This document shows positions 15,269 through 22,788 of a DNA stretch of 64,000 bases, one piece after another. The notes under the pieces were generated by a model. The model was not told where the DNA came from. It did no database searches and worked only from the letters and a program-made list of their open reading frames with translations. Made by a program: the position numbers and the translations under genes. Positions within the stretch are counted from its first letter, which is position 1; every line of letters begins with the position of its first letter. The stretch comes from Fusobacterium ulcerans (GTDB lineage Bacteria; Fusobacteriota; Fusobacteriia; Fusobacteriales; Fusobacteriaceae): NCBI RefSeq assembly GCF_003019675.1, contig NZ_CP028105.1, forward strand, positions 698,282-762,281. Direction: 5' to 3'.

Positions 15269-16849
15269 TTAAATACATCTTCCTGTTGTTTCTCCAGTAA
15301 ATACACCTTTATCTACTGCTATTTTTCCATTGACTATAACATATTCGATTCCTTCTGATTTTATAAAAGGATCTTCAAATCCTGCTCTATCTTCAACTTT
15401 TTCATAGTTAAATATAGTTATATCTGCAAAATATCCTTTCTCTATCTTTCCTCTTTCCTTAATAGAAAAGATGTTGGCGGTTTTAGATGTTATTTTATTT
15501 ACCATTTCCTCAATAGTGAACATATTTTTCTCTCTATTTATTTTTATAAATTTAGGAAAAGTTGCAAAATTCCTTGGATGCGGAATACCAAATTTTTGAT
15601 TTTTTTCTGCTGGTACAGAACTTCCATCACTTCCAATAACCCCTATGGAAGTCCTCATGAAATTATACATATCCTCTTCTCCAATAGAAAAATATATCGC
15701 CTTTGCTCTTCCACCACTTTCTTTTATCAAATAAAGAATTGTCTCTATATCTTCCAGTCCTTTTTCTTCTTTAATTTCTAATACAGTTTTTCCAGAAAAT
15801 TTATTATCTGGAAGGAAGCTGTTAGATATTAATATATTAGATATTCCCCCCCTTTTATAAACAATATCTATAATCTCTTCTTTTTCTTCCTTTGTAAGAG
15901 TGTCTATTCTCTCAATAAATTTTTTTACATCTCCATCAAATATTTTTTCTGGAAGAAGCACCATCAGTGTAGTAGATGTAGCTGTATATGGATATTGATC
16001 ATATGTTATATCCATCCCTTTTTCTCTTGCCTCTATAATCAAACTTAAAATCTCATCTGATTTTCCCCAGAGTCTTCTGTCCATTATTTTCAAATGAGAT
16101 ATATTTACTCTGCATCTGCTCTTTTCAGTACATTCCAATACTTCTTTTATAGATTCTATAACATATTCTCCCTCATTTCTTATGTGAAATGAAGCTACTT
16201 TGTCATATTTAGCTGTAACTTTTAATATTTCTGTTATTTCATCTTTATCCATAAAATTTCCTGGTTGATATACAAGTCCAAAAGATACTCCATATGCCCC
16301 CTCCTGAAGCTCTTTTTCTAAAGCTTCAAGCATATTTTTCATCTCTTCTTCATTTAACTTTTTAGTACTGAAACCTACACTATCAATTCTTATACACCCT
16401 GTTCCTACCAAGTATGCCTGATTTGTAATAAACCCTTTTTTATTGATTGACTCTTTTAAATCTTTCATACTTTTTATATTTTTCAGTTCAGAATTTTCCT
16501 CTGGCAATACAAAATGATCTCTTACATATTGAGCTAATTCTCTATTATACTTCTCTTTTATTGGAGATATTCCTATCCCACAGTTTCCGTTTACTTCTGT
16601 AGTTACCCCCTGAAGTATCTTGCTTGTCATCTCCTCAGAAAAAAATGCTGCCAAATCAGAATGGCAATGGGGATCTATAAAGCCTGGTGAAACAATTTTT
16701 CCAGAAGCATCTATCACCTTTTTTCCATCTAATTTCTCAAATGATATCTCTGCTATTCTATCTCCAGTTATTCCTATATTTACATTTTCAGCTGCTCTTT
16801 CTCCTCCAAAAACAACTTTTCCGTTTTCTATAACTAAATCAAACTCCAT
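15269..16849 (-). CDS. N-acyl-D-amino-acid deacylase (D-aminoacylase)
   Basis: A 526-residue metal-dependent amidohydrolase. The beta-sandwich starts the chain (DLVIENGKVVFGG), the metal motif PGFIDPHCHSD follows at about residues 55-65, and VNGNCGIGISP, ASFHIRNEGEYVIESIKE, VNISHLKIMD and VIGSDGSSVP are family positions with the second histidines and catalytic Asp. The C-terminal strand IEYVIVNGKIAVDKGVFTGETTGR is typical. It removes acyl groups from N-acyl-D-amino acids in the cytoplasm. It follows the beta-lactamase-like gene by 15 bases with a GGAGG site, in a permease-hydrolase-deacylase operon. Exact amino-acid preference is unknown. Confidence 0.9.
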   Translation of the reverse strand: MEFDLVIENGKVVFGGERAAENVNIGITGDRIAEISFEKLDGKKVIDASGKIVSPGFIDPHCHSDLAAFFSEEMTSKILQGVTTEVNGNCGIGISPIKEKYNRELAQYVRDHFVLPEENSELKNIKSMKDLKESINKKGFITNQAYLVGTGCIRIDSVGFSTKKLNEEEMKNMLEALEKELQEGAYGVSFGLVYQPGNFMDKDEITEILKVTAKYDKVASFHIRNEGEYVIESIKEVLECTEKSRCRVNISHLKIMDRRLWGKSDEILSLIIEAREKGMDITYDQYPYTATSTTLMVLLPEKIFDGDVKKFIERIDTLTKEEKEEIIDIVYKRGGISNILISNSFLPDNKFSGKTVLEIKEEKGLEDIETILYLIKESGGRAKAIYFSIGEEDMYNFMRTSIGVIGSDGSSVPAEKNQKFGIPHPRNFATFPKFIKINREKNMFTIEEMVNKITSKTANIFSIKERGKIEKGYFADITIFNYEKVEDRAGFEDPFIKSEGIEYVIVNGKIAVDKGVFTGETTGRCI

Positions 16850-16864
16850 TGCTCCTCCAATTCC

Positions 16865-17590
16865 CTATTTACAATAGTTATCAAAGATTACTTTCCCTAT
16901 TAAACTATTTATCTTGATTCCATCTTCATTTTTTTCTAAATCCTTTGTAAGAACTATGATATCTACCCATCCTCCATCATAGAACAATCTTCCTGTATCA
17001 TGTTCTATATACATAAGCTCTCCTGTCTTATGGGCAAAGTCTACTTCTCTTGCAAAATAAAGAGGTATCTTGTTATTGTATGCCTGATTTCTCAGCATAT
17101 CTAAATCATCTGAATTTTCACATAACATTTCCAATACTCCTAATACATCTTTTGGAGTAGTAAAATTATCCTTTCCAGCTTTTCTAGCTTCTGCATCCAT
17201 CATTTTTCTTCCAAGTACAGTCCCTGTAAAACCTTTTTCCTTTATACATTCATTTATTTTATCCATTCCAATATAATCTATAAGGATATTTGTTGCAGTA
17301 TTATCACTGAGGCATATCATGAGATATGCTGCATCTTTTACTGTAAGAGGAAGTCCATCTCCCATCACTTTCAGTATCCCACATCCTCCAACTTTATCTT
17401 CTTTTTTTAATTCTATCTTTTTATTATACTCATCTTTATTCAGTGCCATAAGAATAAAAAGCTTAATTATACTGGCTGAAGGAAAAACTACCTCCTCATT
17501 TATTGTTATCATTTTTCCAGATGAATCTCTTATTATTACTCCAGTTACACCACTATTTTCTTCTATTATTTTTTTTATTCTCTCTTCCAT
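16865..17590 (-). CDS. Cytoplasmic class A beta-lactamase-like serine hydrolase
   Basis: A 241-residue protein of the Beta-lactamase2 family. The acylation motif SxxK is S40-I-I-K43, the SDN loop is S95-D96-N97, and HKTGEL near residue 210 is the KTG triad. A conserved acidic stretch (MMDAEARKAGKDNFTT) replaces the classical omega loop. There is no signal peptide or membrane anchor, so it should act in the cytoplasm, which does not fit a resistance enzyme. Sitting between a permease and a D-aminoacylase, it more likely hydrolyses a D-amino-acid amide or peptide bond. That role is inference. Confidence 0.8.
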   Translation of the reverse strand: MEERIKKIIEENSGVTGVIIRDSSGKMITINEEVVFPSASIIKLFILMALNKDEYNKKIELKKEDKVGGCGILKVMGDGLPLTVKDAAYLMICLSDNTATNILIDYIGMDKINECIKEKGFTGTVLGRKMMDAEARKAGKDNFTTPKDVLGVLEMLCENSDDLDMLRNQAYNNKIPLYFAREVDFAHKTGELMYIEHDTGRLFYDGGWVDIIVLTKDLEKNEDGIKINSLIGKVIFDNYCK

Positions 17591-17614
17591 TATTCAACCC
17601 CTCCATATTTTATT

Positions 17615-18919
17615 TTAAATTGAATAAATAATTGCTCTAGCTATTACATATACTATCATTACTACTGTTATTGTCATTCCATTTCTTATCATACTTTTCA
17701 AGTCTTTTGAACGTGCCAGTCCCATCTGCCCTATCATATCCCCTGTTGGATAAGCAAAAGATGTTATCTGTGAACCAATCAAAAGTACAGTTCCCCATAT
17801 AGTCATAGGTAAATTTATATCCACGACTATATTTTTAAACAAGTCATTTAATACAACTGATTGTGCAACTGCTGCTCCTGATACTCCAAATATTCCTACC
17901 AGAGTACTTATTATTATAAATCCTATATCTCCACTTACTTCAATCAATGGTTTCAGCATATCTCCAAGTGTAGTAAATGCTCCTGTCATTGTAACAAATT
18001 TCAGGAATGGATCATACAATACAAACATGAAAAACAGCCAGAACATTCTTGTTGCACCTTTTGTAAGGCTTCCTATAATATCCATCATACTTCTTCCAGC
18101 TGCAAGTCCAGTAGTAAAAGCTACTGTCAGCATAACTACTATTGCATAAGCTGCTCCTGCTTTTGCATATATTCCATATGCCAGCATTCCTATCATTACC
18201 AAAGCAAATACCATTGTTGCTTTATTTATTTCAGGAGTAGATACAAATTCTACATCTTTATCCATATCCTCTGTTGAATACATTTCAATTCCTTCATACT
18301 GCTTTTGTACTTTTTTTCCAGTATAATAAGTAGATACAAGTACAAGAGCTGCTACAGGCATCCCTATATTTGCAAGATATGTTCCATATGTAAGACCTGT
18401 AAGTCCCATCAATGTAATTACTGGAGGAACAAATGGCCCTAGGAACAATCCACATGCTCCTGCTCCATGAAGAATAACTGCCAATGCATTAGGTGTTAAT
18501 CCAAAACTTGCAACTATTGGAATCAATATTGGTGCTATCATAGCGTTTGCTCCTGCCAGAGTTCCCAATAAAGAAACCAGCAGAGTTGAAGCTCCCATAG
18601 TCACTATTATAGCTTGATTCTGACTTTTTATTCCTACTTTCTTTATCAGTATTTCTACTAGATTTCTAGCAACCTTTGTTTCTGTAAGAACTTCCCCCAA
18701 TCCTGCTCCCATCATAATGATAAATCCAATAAGTCCTAAAAATGATTTCAGTCCATTTGCTATTTCATTTGACAAGCTTACAGGTGTTTGTCCTGTCAGT
18801 ACTGCCCCTACTAAAACGCAGATGATAACTGTTGATAGTAGATTTTTCCCTTTAAAAGCAAGGTACAAATAAATAACTAGTGGTAAAAAACCTATTAATG
18901 CTGGTAATCCGAATATCAT
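17615..18919 (-). CDS. Ion-transporter superfamily permease (GntP/NhaC-like)
   Basis: A 434-residue inner-membrane protein with about eleven or twelve hydrophobic helices. GAGLGEVLTETKVARNLVEIL and HGAGACGLFLGPFVPPVITLMG look like the hairpin loops of the first half, and VSGAAVAQSVVLNDLF and SFAYPTGDMIGQMGLARS those of the second. This resembles anion carriers of the ion-transporter superfamily. It is the first gene of the unit with the beta-lactamase-like hydrolase and the deacylase, so the substrate may be an acylated D-amino acid or peptide. The start has a GGAGGG site. Confidence 0.75.
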   Translation of the reverse strand: MIFGLPALIGFLPLVIYLYLAFKGKNLLSTVIICVLVGAVLTGQTPVSLSNEIANGLKSFLGLIGFIIMMGAGLGEVLTETKVARNLVEILIKKVGIKSQNQAIIVTMGASTLLVSLLGTLAGANAMIAPILIPIVASFGLTPNALAVILHGAGACGLFLGPFVPPVITLMGLTGLTYGTYLANIGMPVAALVLVSTYYTGKKVQKQYEGIEMYSTEDMDKDVEFVSTPEINKATMVFALVMIGMLAYGIYAKAGAAYAIVVMLTVAFTTGLAAGRSMMDIIGSLTKGATRMFWLFFMFVLYDPFLKFVTMTGAFTTLGDMLKPLIEVSGDIGFIIISTLVGIFGVSGAAVAQSVVLNDLFKNIVVDINLPMTIWGTVLLIGSQITSFAYPTGDMIGQMGLARSKDLKSMIRNGMTITVVMIVYVIARAIIYSI

Positions 18920-18944
18920 AAAATCCCTCCTCTGTGTTTTATAA

Positions 18945-19001
18945 ATAAAAAAGATCTAAAATTCACACATTCAAAAAAGAAATGGTAGAATTTTAGACCT
19001 T
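18945..19001 (-). terminator. Terminator or attenuator between the DUF3870 gene and the permease
   Basis: On the minus strand AAGGTCTAAAATTC (18988-19001) pairs with GAATTTTAGATCTT (18951-18964) and is followed by six T. It lies 33 bases past the DUF3870 stop but only about 15 bases before the permease ribosome binding site, leaving no room for a separate promoter after it. It may therefore act as a conditional attenuator. Confidence 0.8.
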
Positions 19002-19034
19002 ACTTACTTAAATGTATAACTGTAAACAAGTGTT

Positions 19035-19343
19035 TTAATTCTTAGATTTTATATATTTTTTTATCGCATCTTTATATGCTACTATTATCGACTTCTGTGA
19101 ACTTCCTAAATAAGTTCTTTCTACTTCAGCAATTATTTTATCCTGATCTTTTATAAAATTTTTTCCTACAAATATCTCTCTTACAAAAGAATTAGTTATT
19201 TTTAGGATCGATGACATTTCTGTTTCTAATATAATGTCGTCTTTATCTGACACTATAAAAGCTAAAAAAAATTTATTATAATTTTTAGTTATAGGATTGT
19301 CTAAGTTAGTTTTAGCATTTCCTACAATATATTTTTTATCCAT
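19035..19343 (-). CDS. DUF3870 domain protein
   Basis: A 102-residue soluble protein covering one DUF3870 domain: YIVGNAKTNLDNPITKNYNKFF at the start, then ITNSFVREIFVGKN and RTYLGSSQKSIIVAYKDAIKKYI. Its function is unknown; the family often stands in amino-acid catabolic operons, as here. The ATG at 19343 is chosen because GGAG lies nine bases upstream; the open frame could begin five codons earlier at a TTG that overlaps that site. It is followed by a terminator and then the permease gene. Confidence 0.8.
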   Translation of the reverse strand: MDKKYIVGNAKTNLDNPITKNYNKFFLAFIVSDKDDIILETEMSSILKITNSFVREIFVGKNFIKDQDKIIAEVERTYLGSSQKSIIVAYKDAIKKYIKSKN

Positions 19344-19397
19344 TTTGCTGTTCTCCAAATAGCTATATATTTTAATTAAGAAATCAATTTGTAATTT

Positions 19398-19426
19398 ATT
19401 CTAACACACTAAATTTTAAAAATCAA
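19398..19426 (-). promoter_or_regulatory. Predicted promoter of the DUF3870 gene and permease unit
   Basis: On the minus strand, TTGATT and TAGAAT are 17 bases apart, about 55 bases before the DUF3870 start. No copy of the GntR/FCD repeat was seen here. The rest of the 234-base gap to brxB is plain AT-rich sequence. Confidence 0.6.
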
Positions 19427-19577
19427 ACTTTTATCCCTATTCCATTATATATATTTTAAATATATCAATCATAAACAACAGATAATTTTTGTATATTATT
19501 TGAACTTCAAAAATTTTATTAGTCTTATAGAAAAAATTTGACTAAAAAATGGTCTTAGTTCTTTTTTTAATGTAATT

Positions 19578-20135
19578 TTATATTCTAAATGCTCTATAAT
19601 AATTATTATCTTTAAATCCAAATAGTCTTAAATCGATATTTGTATATTCACCTGGAAAAAATAAAAGAACTTTAGTATGATCAAAAATATTCTGTAAATT
19701 ATTCAAAATGGTGTGAGTTCGTACTATAGGAAATATTTTCCCTACTCCTGTTAAAATTATAAAATTTTTATTTTCACTTTTTTGTTCAATATATTTTACA
19801 ATAACCTCACTATTAAAACTTTTTTTTAATTTTTCATATAAAAATCTAGTTCCTTTTTTTTCTTCTATTTTAAAAGAAACATCTAAAATATCATCATTTT
19901 TCATACTTTCAAGCAGCAATTCAAATATATCTATTTCTACAGTTCTTAATCTTTCATTATTTTCTAAAGACGGTAAAAATTCATTTTTAATAAGATCTCT
20001 AACCTCTAACTCAGTTTCTGGAGAATAGTCAAATATATAAAAAGGAACTTCATTCGCTAACCCTTTATTATTATAAAATTCTTCACTTTTTACTTTTTTT
20101 ATTAATCTTTTAAATTTTTCATTTATATTTTCCAT
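19578..20135 (-). CDS. brxB: BREX protein BrxB (DUF1788)
   Basis: A 185-residue cytoplasmic protein of the DUF1788 family. Diagnostic stretches are EVPFYIFDYSPETELEVRDLI, TGVGKIFPIVRTHTILNNL and VLLFFPGEYT followed by LRLFGF. BrxB is needed for BREX methylation and phage exclusion, but its chemistry is unknown. The ATG at 20135 has a GGTGGA site; an ATG four codons earlier has none. Unusually, it is the last gene of the BREX cluster, whereas brxA-brxB normally open it. Confidence 0.9.
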   Translation of the reverse strand: MENINEKFKRLIKKVKSEEFYNNKGLANEVPFYIFDYSPETELEVRDLIKNEFLPSLENNERLRTVEIDIFELLLESMKNDDILDVSFKIEEKKGTRFLYEKLKKSFNSEVIVKYIEQKSENKNFIILTGVGKIFPIVRTHTILNNLQNIFDHTKVLLFFPGEYTNIDLRLFGFKDNNYYRAFRI

Positions 20136-20149
20136 AATTTCCACCATTT

Positions 20150-20737
20150 CTAATAAAGCATTATTTTTAGTATTGATTTACTCCCATTTTCTTTAATTTC
20201 ATCTATGACCTCAGAAATAATAAGAGGTTTTAATATTTTATATAATTTCTCCTTCTCCTTTTTAATAAAACCACTCTCTGTTAAAAAATTTTTTAATTTT
20301 AAAATTATTTTCTTTTTTGTAGGATCACTCCAATTTTCAATAATTTCTGATTGCTCAGCTTTATTCTCTAAAAATTTTATAAATTCACTATCTTTTAGAT
20401 AGTAATCATAATTATTATACTTTTCTCTTATTACTTCATCCATAAATTCTGCCACAATTCTTTCATTGCATAAAATGCTATAAAATATTATAAATTTAGT
20501 AGTATTAGTATCACTATTTACTAAATAATATTTTAAAATAGATGTCAAAGAATTTAATCTTTTATTAACAGTTTGAAACTTTCTATTAAAATTATTTTTA
20601 CTAATACAATCTAAGATGTCCCTTTCCTTAAATATTTCCTTTAAATTTTCTGTAATTTGGTTTTCTACTAAAAATTTACCAGCATTTTTCATTTCAGTAA
20701 AATAAAAATTTTCTCCAGTTATTGCTCTATATTCCAT
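20150..20737 (-). CDS. brxA: BREX protein BrxA (DUF1819)
   Basis: A 195-residue helical protein of the DUF1819 family. The N-terminal YRAITGENFYFTEMKNAGKFL and the late WSDPTKKKIILKLKNFLTESGFI match the family pattern. BrxA homologues bind DNA and are related in fold to NusB-like helical domains. It stands between brxL and brxB, after a 20-base gap, with a GAGG site. Length is normal. Confidence 0.9.
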   Translation of the reverse strand: MEYRAITGENFYFTEMKNAGKFLVENQITENLKEIFKERDILDCISKNNFNRKFQTVNKRLNSLTSILKYYLVNSDTNTTKFIIFYSILCNERIVAEFMDEVIREKYNNYDYYLKDSEFIKFLENKAEQSEIIENWSDPTKKKIILKLKNFLTESGFIKKEKEKLYKILKPLIISEVIDEIKENGSKSILKIMLY

Positions 20738-20757
20738 TTTTACCTCTTTTCAAAATA

Positions 20758-22776
20758 TTATAAAAATCCTAGAGCTTTTTGAACAGCATCAATAGGATCT
20801 TGATAAAAAATAAGCTGGACATCTCCTAAGATATCTGGAGGAAGACTCCCCATATCTTTCGCATTTAATATTGGTATTAATGCTTTTTTAGCTCCAGCTT
20901 CTCTAGCTATTTGAAGGGTATTTGCTAATTCTGAAACTACTAATACAGAGCCTGAAAGAGCCATTTCACCTAATATAACAGTTTGTCCTAATACTTGTCT
21001 ATTAAGTGAATTAGAACACATAGATATAAATCCACCTAATGTAAGATTATCAGACAATCCAACATTTTTTTCATCAGAAACAGACAAATAAAATTCTTTC
21101 TCTGAAATATTAATAGCTCCACTTATTCTTCTAGAATTTATTTTTAAATAACTAAAAGCATTTTCAAAAGTTTTTCTATATTTATTATCTGAAACTGTAA
21201 CTCTTCCTTTTCCAGAAGATACTTGACACTCTATTTTATAAAGTCCTTTTATACTACTATTACAAGATGCAATTGTATAGAGAGACCCTACTTTTAATTG
21301 ACCCTCTGGTATAAGTTTTCCTCCCCCTTGCTCTTTTAAATTAACATATTTTTCTTCACCTATTTCTTTATCAATATAAGAGAAATTAGTTGCAAAAAAT
21401 TCCATTCCAGCCATTTTTTTAAGTTGTTCTTTGACTCTTCTTCTATATTCTAAAGCTCTTACTAATATCTCCTCTACTTCTTCCTTGCCAAACTCTCCAT
21501 CTGGATAAATTAATTTAATAAAGGCTGATACCGTTTTTCTTACTGCAATTGTATCCCTTTGATTTAAATCTCTACCTAAAACAAAGTATTTATCTATTGC
21601 ATCACCATAAGATATCTTCCTAAGTTCCCTAAAAACTTCTGCCATATAATCTACTATCAATCCATATTCTTTTGTAAAACAATGTGGAGAAAGTTTTGGT
21701 ATTTCCCATCCAGGTATATAACTATGCATCCTATCAAAAAATGCAGAATCATTATTCATTTCTGGAGGAAAATCTACAAGAAGATGTGCTGTTTTTACTA
21801 AAACATCTATACTTTGATTTATATTTCCTATAAAAACCATTGATGCATTAGCATTTTTTTCTTCTTTTCCTCTTGCAAAAGAGCCACTTGCCATAAAATC
21901 TTTCATTATTTGAATACCATCTTTATCCTTAAATTTAATCCCTGCAATTTCATCAAAAGCTACTACATCCCAATATCCAACTAAGCCAATTTGTTTTTTT
22001 GACATGTTATAAAATAAATTGGCAACTGTGGTCTGTCCTCCTGAAAGAAGAATGGAATTTGGACTGATCTCTTTATAAATATAAGATTTTCCTGTTCCTC
22101 TTGGTCCTAACTCACAAAGGTTATAATTATTTTCTACTAAAGGGGCCATTCTTCCTAAAAGATGCCAAATTGCATCTTTATCAAAAATTTCTGGTTCCAT
22201 TCCTGTTGATCTTAACAAAAAATTGATCCATTGATTCTTGGTAAACTTTTTTCTTCCATCATAAACATCTAACATATTTAAATTTGCAATCTGAATAGGT
22301 CTTAATTTTTCCAATTTAAATGGTGAATCTCCTACACTTAATTCATCAAATTCATAACTTAGAGTAAGAATACACCATATTCCTCCGCTTAAAAGTTTTT
22401 CAAATTCTTTTATATAAGCACCTGGAATTTCTATATTCCCCACTCCTAGATTTGAAAGTTCCCCTTCATATCTATCTTTTTTTTCATTCAATTTTACATT
22501 TACTTTATCTATGACAGTATAACTTCCTATTTCTTTTATTTTTGATTTTACCTTTTCAGCTTCATCAGGACGAACATAGTTTTCCGCCAATATTTTTTTT
22601 ACTTTTTCCATACCTATTTCTATATTTTCTTTATCTATTTGGTTGCAATACATTCCTAATAAATATTCCAATACATATATAGGTACATTGGCCCCACCTT
22701 TTATTTTAGAAACTAAGTCTTTCTTTACTATTTTTCCTTCAAAAGCCTCATTTCCAATTTCGTTTATTATATCCAT
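20758..22776 (-). CDS. brxL: BREX Lon-like protein BrxL
   Basis: A 672-residue AAA+ protein with a Lon-like C-terminal domain (TIGR02688). Walker A is GPRGTGKS at about residue 222, Walker B is in VVAFDEIAG, and ARGKEEKNANASMVFIGN is the sensor region. The C-terminal part (TVILGEMALSGSVLVVSEL, AREAGAKKALIPILNAKDM) follows the Lon protease fold; a Lys is present in GAKKA, but the classic Lon Ser context is altered. BrxL forms DNA-translocating rings needed for phage exclusion. It follows pglZ by 12 bases. Confidence 0.95.
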   Translation of the reverse strand: MDIINEIGNEAFEGKIVKKDLVSKIKGGANVPIYVLEYLLGMYCNQIDKENIEIGMEKVKKILAENYVRPDEAEKVKSKIKEIGSYTVIDKVNVKLNEKKDRYEGELSNLGVGNIEIPGAYIKEFEKLLSGGIWCILTLSYEFDELSVGDSPFKLEKLRPIQIANLNMLDVYDGRKKFTKNQWINFLLRSTGMEPEIFDKDAIWHLLGRMAPLVENNYNLCELGPRGTGKSYIYKEISPNSILLSGGQTTVANLFYNMSKKQIGLVGYWDVVAFDEIAGIKFKDKDGIQIMKDFMASGSFARGKEEKNANASMVFIGNINQSIDVLVKTAHLLVDFPPEMNNDSAFFDRMHSYIPGWEIPKLSPHCFTKEYGLIVDYMAEVFRELRKISYGDAIDKYFVLGRDLNQRDTIAVRKTVSAFIKLIYPDGEFGKEEVEEILVRALEYRRRVKEQLKKMAGMEFFATNFSYIDKEIGEEKYVNLKEQGGGKLIPEGQLKVGSLYTIASCNSSIKGLYKIECQVSSGKGRVTVSDNKYRKTFENAFSYLKINSRRISGAINISEKEFYLSVSDEKNVGLSDNLTLGGFISMCSNSLNRQVLGQTVILGEMALSGSVLVVSELANTLQIAREAGAKKALIPILNAKDMGSLPPDILGDVQLIFYQDPIDAVQKALGFL

Positions 22777-22788
22777 AAACCTTCCTCT

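Noticed and set aside
16865-17590. Reading the SxxK hydrolase as an antibiotic-resistance beta-lactamase
   Set aside because: It has no export signal and lies in an amino-acid catabolic operon; the motifs show the fold, not resistance.
19500-19577. ACTAA/TTAGT hairpin downstream of brxB
   Set aside because: Only five base pairs; the T run lies on the wrong side for the minus-strand BREX transcript.
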